This document shows, in pieces, positions 21,630 through 32,930 of a stretch of DNA of 64,000 nucleotides (position 1 is the stretch's first letter; every line of letters starts with the position of its first letter). Below the pieces are notes generated by a model that saw nothing but the letters and a program-made list of their open reading frames with translations, searched no databases and was not told the DNA's origin. The stretch spans positions 125,687,036 to 125,751,035 of the forward strand of contig CM043699.1 of the NCBI GenBank assembly GCA_023935145.1, in the 5' to 3' direction. Made by a program: the position numbers and the translations under genes. Source of the stretch: Bretschneidera sinensis (lineage: Eukaryota; Streptophyta; Magnoliopsida; Brassicales; Akaniaceae).

Positions 21630-22478
21630 TGTTGGGAAACTACCCTCAAGATGCCCAGGTGGTGATCTTCCAAACACCAAAGTCTAGAATAACTTATAAA
21701 GAAAAGAGACAGCAAACGAAACAAGAAAGAACACAAGCAATTTGTTATCGAGGTTCGGCAATAGCCTATGTCCCCGTGAGTTCCTCTGAACTCTCTGCAC
21801 TAAATCAATGGTTCGTATAATTACAGCAACACCTCTTCAAGAACATGATCTAATCTTGATCTTAACACCGTTCTTGAAGAACGAAAGAAGAGAAAAGAAA
21901 ATGATAAGGTCTTGAGTTACCTTGGAATTTTCCCCAAGAAAATTCCACTTACAAGTCCCTTGAATCCCCAATCTATACTATTATCTCTCTAAACATCCAG
22001 CCACTCTACAATGAGTTCTCTCCTGTGCTTAGTGTCTTTGCACTCTCACACACCCATGTATTATATTTCACACACACTCACATGTCATCACATGTTATGT
22101 CACACTTGTTGAGATTGAAGCTAGGTGACCCTTTATATAGTGCACCACTTCTTGAACCTATCTTGAAGGTTAATCTCCACCCTTAGATCTTGAGGACCAA
22201 TCAATCATAGCCCCTGATCAATCCTAAGTGATCCTATGTGTTTTGATTATGCTTCACGCACCATTTGAAAGGTTGAAACATAAGCATCAGGTGTGCCTCG
22301 TACTGAGACTTGGAACAGGGCGTGCTGAGCTGGGCTGCGACGCGAACCAGAGCACCCTCTTCATCCTTTCTAGGCGTCGCACCTTGGGGAAGCTGAGCCG
22401 CGGTGCGGCCTGGAGGGCTCACATCCTAGACTTGCTGCAAGGTGAGGCGCGCACACCTTGACCCACGGCCTAGAGACT
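21630..22478 (-). repeat. Copia G 3' LTR, interrupted
   Basis: Direct repeat of 36476-37379, from (TGT)TGGGAAACTACCCTCAAG to GGCCTAGAGACT, where the gypsy LTR begins. A GC-rich module (about 22310-22470: GGCGTCGCACCTT, GAGCCGCGGTGCGGC) lies near the break. Confidence 0.88.
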
Positions 22479-23833
22479 TGATTACGCCCAAAGAGTAACA
22501 TGGTAGTTGTAGCACGGCTTTGGGGTGTTGATTCCACAGGAAAACAAGTTACCTACAAAAGAAGGTGTGAACCATAACACAAATGATAAAGATTTACGTA
22601 AGAAGACATGAATTTGGATAATGAAGTAATTTTGTAAAATAGATTGTGAAATATAATAAAGAAACAACAAGGATTAGGGAATCCTCCTTAGGTTCGTTGC
22701 CCTATTCCTAACTTGATTCAGTTGTTTTTATCTCGATTGCAAGTTTCATATCCCAAACAAGCAATTGGCAAATATTCGATGAGAACATATATAAACCCTA
22801 ATATGATTGTTATGAAATACTTTTTATTTTTGATTCATGCACACATGATCCATCCTATAGGTTTATCAAGAAACGACCACATATCTTTAATGACAATATT
22901 ACAGTAATGGACAAACCTAAAGGCTAGATCTACCGGACTCAGTTATACCCAAATAATCTTGACATAAGAAAAGCATGACTAAATTTATATCAAGAAGAAA
23001 GATACAATCATCGGATTAGATAAAATCTTATAATTAGATTATATAGTAAATCATAACAATGTTTTGACAATGAATCCCTATTATAACTGAATCAAATAAA
23101 GGAAAATAGGAACAACTACACCTAAGGATTCATCCCTTCACCTTGCTTAGAGATTAGTTAGCCATGAGGCTCATGGTTGAACACTTTGATGGAGGAGAAT
23201 TGGTTGCTTCCTTGAGTTTTCCAGGCTTGATGAATGTCTTTTATCAAACCCTAAGTGGCATATTTATAATACAAGAGGTCCAAGGGTGTTTTAGGGTTTA
23301 AACAATCATTAAAAGGCCCTAATTATGTTGTAACTCAGAGACAAGGTATCGGGGTCGCGTCGCGGCTCAGCTGGAGTCTGGCCACGGCTCAAAATCTTAA
23401 AGTTCTTGCACCTTCTGGAGGTCGTGGCCTAGCCTAATCCAGGCCGTGGCTCTGCCCTTCAGGCCGCACCTCAGCTTGATCCAGGCCGCGGCCTGACCTG
23501 ATGCTTCTTCCTTGCTCTTTTGGTGCACTTTCTAGAGGCTGAGGCTTGGATAATTCTAGACTGTCGCGCACACACTATAAACTTGATTTCTCTTTATTTG
23601 TCCTTCTACAACCATGTCTTCACTTTGGTGTGCCTTGAGTCTTTGTGCTTCAAACAACAATAGATTTTTTTCCTCTTTTGAACTTAAATTACCTGAAAAT
23701 GCACCGAAATAAGTCAACGATCCAAGAATACCACTTTAGAGTTATTAACGTATAAAAGTACAATTAAAACCTAGATCAACTCTAAAATGCTAAAGATTAA
23801 GAACTATTAGGATGCATTATATGGCTCCCATCA
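22479..23833 (-). repeat. 3' LTR of nested gypsy element
   Basis: From TGATTACGCCCAAAGAG (22479) to GGCTCCCATCA (23833). It repeats 30267-31133 plus 32374-32676. The U3 holds a GC-rich cluster (23345-23575) with CCGTGGC, GGCCGCACCTC and GGCCGCGGCCTG words in otherwise AT-rich DNA. Confidence 0.88.
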
Positions 23834-23848
23834 CAACCCCCAACTAGC
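23834..23848 (-). other. PPT of nested gypsy element
   Basis: Minus-strand GCTAGTTGGGGGTTG directly before the LTR start TGATGGGAGCC, in the context GCTTAAATTACTAGAGACTAGCAATAA. Confidence 0.75.
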
Positions 23849-26101
23849 TTATTGCTAGTCTCTAGTAATTTAAGCGAAAACAAGAGATGAAGTCTAAGGT
23901 GGGGATCACAACAAAGTAAAGCAATATTAGTGTTAACCATGAGTAATTCACATTTTGTATCAAAAATTTCACATAACACACAGCACATAGAATCATTAAA
24001 TTTCACCCAAGTTCAAAAGTAATCCAATCATCAATCTTAAGATCGTTGTTGACTCTTTACATCCATCTTACCACAATCCATTAATCTGAACATTCGGATG
24101 ATTTTATGCATAACATTCGTGAATACAAGTCTTGGCCTCAAAAACATGATAAATTGCGTGACATCGGTCACAAAAACAAGCTCCATAGGCTTACATTTCA
24201 AACCACTCTCCACTATTGTAGAAAAATCACATTACATTGGATCGATAGGTCTTTAATAAGCTTGTAACATTAGGCTAAGGTAAAGGTTAAGAAAGAGCGG
24301 GAAGGGTTCACAAGACAAAGAACTCAATCTCTTAGCTTTAAACACAACCACTTTTAAGCACTAGATAACCTTACATCGGCACCCAACTCTTTCAACCATT
24401 TTTCATAAGAGCTTTTCTCTCAATAAGTCACCACCTTTCTTGTCTCTTCTTCTTTCTTTGCCATATTTCATTCTTTTTCTTTTGTATTTTTGGCATGAGA
24501 TTATTTACCTCATTTTTCATTCTTTTCTTTTCCACAACCCCCAACTTATCTCCTGTAATGTACTTAGGTTATGGTAGTAATATACTTTTGCATATTTCCA
24601 TCCTTACTCCTCTTGAGTGCTTTCTCAACAAATGTGTATAACTAAGTTCTTTTAAAAGAAGGGTAAAGATAAAATATTTTTAGGCCCATAAGGGTAAGTA
24701 AATGGGCTATTGAAAGAAACAAAGCTCAAATTCTTTTTCAAGAAAATGGCTCAAATGGGTGACTAGTGGTAAATATAGCAATGGTAGGTTTGACAGGCTC
24801 AAGCGGTCTAAAAATGGCCTATATCCTATCCTATGTAATGTACATTCTAGGAATTCGCCTCAAGTGGTTATCAAGTAAGTTCTGGAGCTTGTGGAGACCA
24901 CAAAAATATTCACAAAATAATCATACAATCTTACCACAAACTAGAGTCTCTAACCAAATGAAGATTGACACTTAAATTAATTTCAAACCAAAGCAAGATT
25001 TAAATTCTCCAAATGTTAGCTACTATCTCAATTAAGTTCATATCATTGACAAGTGAATTAACTCCAAGGCAAACACAAAGCATGCTAAACACAAACAATC
25101 AAGAAAATTGACACTAAGTAGTTCAATGAAAGAAAAAAGAATATGTTTCCTCCACCCCCAACCTAAAATTTACATTGACCTCAATGTTATAGAAAAGGTA
25201 AAGGAAACTCCCTTTGTAAGCAGAAATGCACGGAAGCTGAAAATTGTGCACCTCCATTTGAACTGCATGCTATACTTCTTGTTGAAAGTCCGATTTTATG
25301 CCCAAAAGTGGAGAGAAGAAGAATACCCACCAACTTGAAGTTTTCTTGATGAACCCAAAATCTTCTTAGAATCAAGATTTTTGGAGAAATTTCCAACAAA
25401 ATCTGCAATATTAGTGCAAAATCCTACAAGAAATGAAGTTAAAATGAAGAAATTTTGAGGAAAAGTGAATGAGTAAGTGAGGGTTTGTAGAGAGGAGTGA
25501 GTGTGCTGTGTTTTTGCAAAAGAGAAGTGAAGAGGAAAATGAAAAATTTGGGTTAAAAGTGTGCAGGTTCGGGTGCAGAGAAACAGGTGGCAGCAGGCGC
25601 GATGAGGCGCGGATTATGGGGCACCGCGACTCGAAGGTGGGCTGGATTGTGGCCGTTCTATGCGGTGTGGCGTGGCTCCTGCTGAGGCGCGGTGCGAGGG
25701 TTGGGCGAACTAGGCCAGTGCTAAGCACTGGGGGGTGCTGGGCTTGGGCCGTGGCACATGGGCTGCTGGGCTGGTACATTCCCTGGTGGACGAGGTGCGC
25801 TAGAAGCTGGGCCTAGGCGCGACCTAGGCCTATTTCTGAAAAAAAAAAAAACTTGTTTGGTCCACAAAAATAAAATAAAATTAGTTTAAATTAATAATAA
25901 AAACAATACGAGAAATCAGATTTAAATTAAACTAAAAAAATTAAAATTAAAATAAACTCAATTAAAAACAAAACAAACAAATTAAAAGAAAAATAAAAGT
26001 AAAAAGGTACCTTTGTTGTGTGGTCAAGGTGAATAGACCGGATCCATAAGTGGAATGTCTTCCACCTTCGGATCTTGTTTATTGATTAAGATTTTAAGGC
26101 G
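23849..26101 (-). other. 3' noncoding region of nested gypsy element
   Basis: No credible gene. An internal PPT-like motif (minus TTAGGTTGGGGGTGGAGG) at about 25148-25164 follows a TTGAGGTCAATG block, matching the internal motif of element C at 10902. A GC-rich island at 25575-25830 (GAGGCGCGG, GGCCGTGGC, GCGCGACCTAGGCC) stands out from AT-rich surroundings. The ORFs there are by-products of its composition. Confidence 0.55.
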
Positions 26102-27045
26102 TTAACCATTAACTTTAAAAATCCAACCATCTCTAGTATCCTTAATTTCTACCGCCCTATTTTCAAAAACATTTTTCACTACAAAAGGGCCGGTCCACCT
26201 CGATCGAAGTTTTCCGAGATGCTTATGGAGCCTAGAATCATATAAGAATACGTGATCATTAGGTTTAAATGTTTTCCTCAAAATATTTTTATCATGAAAC
26301 ACTTTCATCTTGGCCTTATAGATTCTAGAGTTCTTATAAGCATCATTTCTTAACTCCTCTAACTCGGTCAACTGATATTTCCTAAGCTTACCCGCTTCTC
26401 CTATGTCAAAATTAAAAGACTTGATGGCCCAATAAGCTCGATGCTCGAGCTCTACAGGTAAGTGGCAAGGCTTTCCAAAGACAAGCCTATAAGGTGGCGT
26501 ACCTAAGGGAGTTTTAAAGGCTGTACGGTAAGCCCAAAGTGTATTAACTAGTCTCAAAGACCAATCTTTGCGATCCGGGTTGACCGTTTTTTCTAAGATT
26601 TGCTTAATTTCTTTATTTGCAAGTTCTACTTTTCCACTAGTCTGAGGATGATAGGCTGTAGAAATTTTATGTAACACCCCATATTTTTTCATAAAAGCTT
26701 CGAAAGAACGGTTATAAAAATGTGTACCTTGATCACTAATTATAGCATGTAGTGTACCAAATCGAGATAGCACATTTTCTTTCAAAAATTTAATTACCAT
26801 TGTATTATCATTGCTTCGGTAAGCTGCTACCTCTACCCACTTAGATACATAATCTATTGCCATGGGGATATATTGGTATCCGAAGGAAGGAATAAAGGCT
26901 CCCATAAAATCAATGCCCCAACAATCAAAGATTTCAATCACTAAAATAGGGTTTAAGGGCATCATATTTCGATAAGACACAACTTCTAACTTTTGACACT
27001 TCTCACCTAAGCGATAGTAGATGTTTGCATCTTTAAACAAGGTAG
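26102..27045 (-). pseudogene. pol: Athila-type integrase of nested gypsy element
   Basis: An open frame of about 312 codons. From the N-terminal side it reads [20 protein letters not shown] (first Asp, about 26900-26915), [13 protein letters not shown] (second Asp, about 26730) and [17 protein letters not shown] (catalytic Glu, about 26640). These are followed by [34 protein letters not shown] and the C-terminal [12 protein letters not shown] / IFKVNG. All three D,D,E residues are present. A frame break at about 27045 separates it from the zinc-binding part (FCHSQACRGHF, about 27090-27130), and a TAA follows KVNG at 26099-26103. Confidence 0.88.
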
Positions 27046-28417
27046 GCCAATAAAATCCACACTACAAAATTTTTGTAGTTGTTTTTTATTGAAAAGTGGC
27101 CTCTACAAGCTTGGGAATGACAAAATTCCAAGACGTTAGCAATCTCTACATTAGGGATGCAACACCTTAAAATTTGGTCAGGGCAGTACTTGAAAAGGTA
27201 GGGATCATGCCAATAAAAATTATATACCTCATATAAGAATTTTCTCTTGTCTTGAGCGCTTTAATTCATGGGTATCTCACTGGTAGCTAAATAATTCACA
27301 ATATGAGCAAACCATGGTAGAGAGATGACAGAGAGTAATTGTTCATCTGGAAAATCATCCTTGATTGGCAAGCCATTAGAGGTGTCCTCAAATGTAAGCC
27401 TAGAGAGATGGTCTGCCACTACATTCTCCACTCCTTTCTTGTCTTTGATGGTGATGTCAAATTCTGGTAGGAGTAGGATCCATCGTATTAGTCATGCTTT
27501 AGCATCCTTCTTTGTAAGAAGATACTTGAGGGTTGCATGATCTGGACCAAGAAAGGTGTGCTTTAAACCCTTAGGTAGTGGCTTCAATTCGACTTTAGGT
27601 GCTTCCACACTTGAGGGGATTTGTTTCTCTCTTCTTTCGGGTAACTCCTCAAACTTCGGTTGCCATGCCGGAGTGCTATAATCCTGAGATTTGTCAAAAA
27701 CAACACAAATATCAATCATATCAGTTTTATCATTAATAGAATCAATCTCAAAATTAACAAGAAAATATTCAAGAGGATCAAAATTATGAGCTATGGAAAC
27801 TCCCCTATCGATGAGTGACTCGATCATGTATGAGTGATGGTTCTCGTCCTCATCTTCAGGCTGTTTTGGAACATTAAAAATGTTTACTTCGAGAGTCATG
27901 TTTCCAAAATACAGCTTCATAAGTCCATTCCTACTATTGATTAGAACATTTACAGTAGCAAGAAAAGGTCTACCCAAAATTAAAGGAATTTTAGAGTTAG
28001 TATCAATAGCAGAAGTAGTATCTAGGATTAAGAAATCAACAGGATAATAAAATTTATCAATTTGAATTAACACATCCTCTACCACACCTCGGGGAACTTT
28101 GACTGAATGGTTAGCCAATTGTAATACCATGCCGGTTGGTTTGATTTCTCCCAATCCTAGCTGTAAATAAATAGAAAATGGCATCAGGTTTACACTAGCC
28201 CTAAATCTAGCAAGGCTTGTCCAACCTTATGATTTCCAATGTTGTAAGCAATGGTAGGACAGCCTGGATCTTTGTATTTTGGGGGAATTCTTTGCTCAAT
28301 TAACGTACTAACTTGCTTAGTTAGGAATGTTATTTTCTTGACATGGTGCTTCCTCTTAATTGTGCATAAATCCTTGAAAACTTTTGCATAGGTAGGGACT
28401 TGTTTAATCACATGCAA
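27046..28417 (-). pseudogene. pol: Protease fused in frame to RNase H tail (RT deleted)
   Basis: Retropepsin: KQVPTYAKVFKDLC, ALLDLG (about 28195) with a frameshift just after the active-site triplet, then MPFSIYLQLGLGEIKPTG, VPRGVVEDVLIQ, ILGRPF (about 27970). The linker LKPLPKGLKHTFLG, which normally opens the RT domain, runs directly into PDHATLKYLLTKKDAKA (about 27492-27545), the end of RNase H. After a stop this continues as LIRWILLLPEFDITIKDK..VADHLSRL to about 27390. The whole RT catalytic domain is therefore missing without frame loss. The integrase HHCC region remains at 27046-27140. Confidence 0.85.
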
Positions 28418-28438
28418 AAGAGGAAGATTAAGTTTCTC

Positions 28439-30133
28439 TTACCTTAAGTTCTCTAGGATTTCATTATTTAGGTCCAGATTTTTCTTGTTTGATTTTAAGG
28501 CTTGAGGGAATGATGCCTTAACAGGAGTTTTGGTCACTTCAAGGTGCTTGTGCAGCTCGGTATCACCACTATCTTGACCCTCTTCCACATCCCTGGATTT
28601 ATTCATTGGTGGGATGTGTAGTGACTTACCACTTCGGGTCACAATGGCATTTACATCTTTCAAATTTTCTTGTGCCATATGTTGACAATGAGGTATGGAC
28701 TGAGCTTGGGAAGGGAACTTACCTCGCTCAGTTGTACTTAAGGAGCCCATTAATTTAGACACTTGGCTTCTTATTTCTTTGTTCTCCTCAACTACTTGCA
28801 TAATTAATGCCTCACACCTTTGGTTTGTCTTACCTTGTGCTTCTATAAAAGCATGTAAGATGTCTTCTAAAGAGTTCCTAGAGGATAAGGGTGCATGGTA
28901 AGGTGCTGGGTATGATCTAGAGGGTTGTACATGCTGCTGATTTTCAGATTTCCAGCTGAAGTTGGGGTGATTTCGCCACCCTGGATTATAAATGTTAGAG
29001 AAAGGTGCTAGACACTTCTTGTACATGCCTAAGGCATTATATTTTTCCTCGTACAGCCCTCTCATATCAACAAAAATGGGGCAATCTTGAGTGGGATGAC
29101 CTACCCCACCACACACAAAGCATGGTTCCAAACACTCGGCATGATTAGCCGCATGTGTTTGCTTTGAGCTTTTGGTTTTTAATGCGTCTAACTCCCTAGT
29201 GAGCAGTTCGACCTTGGCTTTCAAGTTGTTTTCTTCCCTAAGATGGTATATTCCTCAACCACTCGAGTTTCCTATAAGTCGTGACCTATTCGTGCTTTCA
29301 GTAGCACTAGGTCCAGTCCATGTGTGAGCTTTTTCAGCAAGCTTATTGAGGTATTCTATAGCCTCATCGGGGTCTTTTTGCAGAAATTCACCATTGCTCA
29401 TCATCTCTACAAATTGGTGTTCTCTATAGGTAAGACCCTCATAAAAATAGCTCACTAAACGCCAATTCTCATATCCATGGTGTGGACATATACTTAACAG
29501 CTCTTTAAATTTCTCCCAAGACTGATATAAAATCTCGTTTTCCTTTTGTGCAAAGGTGGAGATTTGCCTTTTCAAAGCATTAGTCCTATATTGAGGGAAG
29601 TATTTGTTAAAAAAGACTTGGGTAATCTCATTCCATTACCCAAATGATCGTGGTCTCAGCGAGTATAACCAACTCTTAGCTTTATTCTTCAAAGAGAAAG
29701 GAAAAAATTTGAGTCTCACGATATCATCAGTTGCATATTGACTATGAAAAGTGGCAACTACTTCCTTAAACTCCCTAATGTGCACATATAGGTTTTCGTT
29801 TTCCAAGCCATGAAAAGTAGGGAGTAATTGTATCATCTCTGTTTTAAAGTCTTGATGGCGAGTGCTGGCTGGAAACATAATGCATGATGGTGTGGCCGTT
29901 TGGCTAGGATGTAGGTAATCTTTAAGTGTCCTAGCAACATTTTCATTAGGGTTTTCAGCCATGTTATCAAAATTTTCTAAATTTTCGGTTGGGTGTAAAC
30001 TAAGGTTTGATCTAGGCGAGGTTTCACTAACGGACATGAAAGGGATGGGTATCTCCAATTCGGGTCCCTTAATGAATCTCCCTCGCGAATCTCTCAGTCT
30101 AAGCATACACCAACTGCGTTTAAAAGGTAACAA
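28439..30133 (-). pseudogene. gag: Athila/Tat-like gag of nested gypsy element
   Basis: The start region reads SWCMLRLRDSRGRFIKGPE. The Gag core follows: DYLHPSQTATPSCIMFP, IQLLPTFHGLENENLYVHIREF, LKFFPFSLKNKAKSWLYSL (29636-29950). After a frame change near 29636 come FFNKYFPQYRT, the open stretch 29255-29575 and the segment 28439-29224, which holds a CCHC knuckle (CFVCGGVGHPTQDC), YNPGWRNHPNFSW and NAIVTRSGK. Two or three nonsense or frameshift changes interrupt an otherwise complete ~560-residue Gag. Confidence 0.85.
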
Positions 30134-30240
30134 ATAAAACAGAACAAAACAAAATAAAAGATCAAAAAATCAAAACTTAAAGAAAAGAACGATAGTACTG
30201 TCTTTTCTTAGAGTTGACAAACTTCCTTGAATGTAAGCTC

Positions 30241-30261
30241 GTTTCCTCGAAAATGGCGCCA
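30241..30261 (-). other. PBS of nested gypsy element
   Basis: Minus-strand TGGCGCCATTTTCGAGGAAAC, five bases inside the 5' LTR. It shares TGGCGCC with the Athila PBS but the rest differs; the priming tRNA is not identified. Confidence 0.6.
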
Positions 30262-30266
30262 AAATT

Positions 30267-32676
30267 TGATTACGCCCAAAGAGTAATGCGGTAGTTATAG
30301 CACAGCTTTGGGGTGTCGATTCCATAGGGAAACAAGTTACCTACAAAAGAAGGTGTGAACCATAGCACAAGTGATAAAGATTTAAGTAAGAAGATATGAA
30401 TTTGTATAATGAAGTAATTGTGTAAAATAGATTATGAAATATAATAAAGAAACAACAAGGATCCAGGAATCCTCCCTAGGTTCGTTGCCCTATTCCTAAC
30501 TTGATTCAATTGTTTTTATCTCGATTGCAAGTTTCACATCCCAAACAGGCAATCGACAAATATTCAATGAGGACATATATAAACCCTAATATGATTGTTA
30601 TGAAATACTTTTTATTTTCGATTCATGCAAACATGATCCATCCTATAGGTTTATCAAGAAATGACCATATATCTTTAATGACAATATTGCAGTAATGGGC
30701 AAACCTAAAGGTTAGATCTACCGGACTCAATTATACCCAAACAATCTTGACATAAGAAAAGCATGACTAAATTTATATCAAGATGAAAGATACATTTACC
30801 GGATTAGATAAAATCTTATAATTAGATTAAAAAGTAAATCATAACAATGTTTTGACAATGAATCCCTATTACAACTGAATCAAATAAAGGAAAATAGGAA
30901 CAACTACACCTAGGGATTCATCCCTTCACCTTGCTTGGAGATTAGTTAGCCATGGGGCTCATGGTTGAACACTTTGATATAGGAGAATTGGTTGCTTCCT
31001 TGAGTTTTCCAGGCTTGATGAATGTCTTTTATCAAACCCTAAGTGGTCTATTTATAATAAAAGAGGTCCAAGGGTATTTTAGGGTTTAAACAATCATTAA
31101 AAGGCCCTAATTATGTTGTAACTCGGAGACAGGTGTTGTGAGTTTTAAATTACTCGCAAGTGTACGAGTCGTTTGCAATATAGTGTTGTGCAAGTGCGAG
31201 ATCGAATCCATAAGGAATTGCATTGTGAAAATAGTTTTATCTAAACTAAGCCCATTTTAACCTAGTTCCAAGTTTTGAATTGTCTTTTGCAAAACAAATA
31301 TAAACTAAACTGAATTGATTTAAAGACTAATAATAAAAACACTAAGGTTTATGAATCCACCCCACCAAAGTAAAGCATATATCTTCAAGTTCTATATAAA
31401 AATAATCTATCAAAACATTCCATGAATCCAACTTTAAACAAATCACAACAAATATCCCAACTAAACCAAAACAATCCAATGTATCCACTTTTAACAAATC
31501 ACAAAGGATATCCAATTTAATCAAAAACGATTCGATGTATCCATCAGATGAAACACATGGAATATCCAACAAAACAATTTAAACGCAATCGATCATAAGA
31601 TTTTACTCAAATAATTGAATAGGACATTTATACTAAAAAAATATCAAAATTGTATAAACAAATCTGAAAATATTATGCCAAACAACAGCGAGACTTCATC
31701 TTCAACCTTAGCTAAAAATTTTAGCCACTCATAATCATGAAACTAAAGTTCACAATAACAGTGCTAAACATTAAACTTTAAAACTAACAAAAGCAGTAAA
31801 TTAAAAACCGACTATACATGGGGAGAAATTTCACTCGCTGTTGGGCGGCGCTTCCCCTCGTGGTAGCAAAGCCTTTGGCGATCCACCAGAATGCTAGTAG
31901 AAGTCCTCTAAATTGCACCAAAATGGCACTTGGATTGCAAACTGAATGATGAAGTGAGATCGTGCTTTTATAGGGGGAGTCCCGGAGCACAATGGGTTGC
32001 AGATTCGATGTGGGATACTGCCCGAGTGCACTCGATCGCAGAATGGTACGATCGATCGCATGTGCGCTCGATCGCAGGTGCACTGCACTGCAAAGATTTC
32101 GATGTGGGATGTTGACCATGCGCTCATTCGTAGGTAGGTGCGCTCGAGCGCAGGTGCGATCCATCGCATGTCTCGTGCGCTCGATCGCACTAGGCATCCT
32201 CAGCTTTTGCTCTTGAAGCTTGACATCTCTCGAAATGCTTCATTTTCTCCACAAACTATAAAAATACACAAAACGCAGAAAAGACATAAAATAAAGTGAA
32301 ATAATACAAACTAAAAGCTTAACAAATATAATTTAAGGGCTTAAATATGTAATATTTAAGACTCATCAACAGGGTATCAGGGTCGCGCCGTGGCTCAGCT
32401 GGAGTCAGGCCGCGGCTTAAAATCTTCAAGTTCTTACACCTTCTGGAGGTCGTGGCTCAGCCCCTTAGGCCGCACCTCAGCTTGATCCAGGCCACGGCCT
32501 AACCTGATGCTTCTTCCTTGCTCTTTTGGTGCACTTTCTAGAGGTTAAGGCTTGGATAATTCTAGGCCGTAGTGCACACACTATAAACTTGATTTCTCTT
32601 CATTTGTCTTTTTGTAACTATGTCTTCACTTCAGTGTACCTCGAGTCTTTGTGCTTCAAACAACAATAGCTTTTTC
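30267..32676 (-). repeat. 5' LTR of nested gypsy element, split and truncated
   Basis: Matches the 3' LTR from TGATTACGCCC to CAACAATAG. It is interrupted at 31134-32368 by a solo LTR and stops near 32676, lacking the part equivalent to about 23681-23833. GC-rich module at about 32380-32580. Confidence 0.82.
31134..32368 (-). mobile_element. Athila-type solo LTR S2 inside gypsy LTR
   Basis: TGTTGTGAGTTTTAAATTAC ... AAGACTCATCA flanked by a perfect TSD ACAGG (31129-31133 and 32369-32373). The uninterrupted target is seen in the 3' LTR copy (GAGACAAGGTATC, about 23338). The U3 palindrome cluster at 32027-32192 includes TGCGCTCGATCGCA at about 32063 and 32176 and TGCGCTCGAGCGCA at about 32138. 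Confidence 0.92.
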
Positions 32677-32930
32677 TATGAGGCACTCATGTCTGGGAGT
32701 GAGCCAAAGGTTTCTTTAGCGGTGGCACATATGAGGCACCATTGTGCTGTTTGGTGCTGTTGTGCGAGAGACTTTTAGAACAACTTTTGTATGCTGCGAG
32801 GCCCTTGTCCCTCCGTCGGACACACTTAGGACAGAGCCCCATGCTTGAGGGCGTCAAAGTAACTCATGTGCGCATGACGGGCTAGCCCGTAATAACTTGG
32901 GCATGGTGTGATGCCCTCAGTATAGTTGAG
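32677..32930. other. Unidentified fragment between gypsy LTR and copia RNase H
   Basis: About 250 bp, moderately GC-rich, with no match to the copia LTR or to either gypsy element in the window and no convincing ORF. It lies at a junction where the copia 3' end, its PPT and the gypsy LTR tip are missing, so it may be filler captured at a deletion. Confidence 0.35.

Larger units (their letters stand above)
22479..32676 (-). mobile_element. Athila/Tat-like gypsy element nested in copia G
   Basis: 3' LTR 22479-23833, PPT 23834-23848, long 3' region, integrase, RNase H tail fused to protease, gag, PBS, 5' LTR 30267-32676 (itself split by a solo LTR and missing its outermost ~150 bp). The gene order and motifs (TRSGK after Gag, DLG protease, [14 protein letters not shown] integrase tail) are Athila/Tat-like. 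RT is deleted, so the element is non-autonomous or dead. Confidence 0.85.

Noticed and set aside
24301..25060. Possible gene between 24.3 and 25.1 kb
   Set aside because: Only short ORFs without motifs; the position corresponds to the 3' noncoding region of the nested gypsy element.
25411..25816. ORFs of 122 and 102 codons in the GC-rich island
   Set aside because: They overlap on opposite strands and consist of Pro/Ser- or Gly/Arg/Trp-rich text produced by base composition.
27325..27540. Plus-strand 71-codon ORF
   Set aside because: Antisense to the RNase H tail of the nested gypsy element.
31784..32216. Overlapping ORFs rich in CARSH/DRTL/RSSA-like words on both strands (also at 8372-8602, 19006-19304, 57306-57581)
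   Set aside because: These are translations of the palindromic GCGCTCGATCGC clusters in LTRs, open on both strands because the word is palindromic; not proteins.
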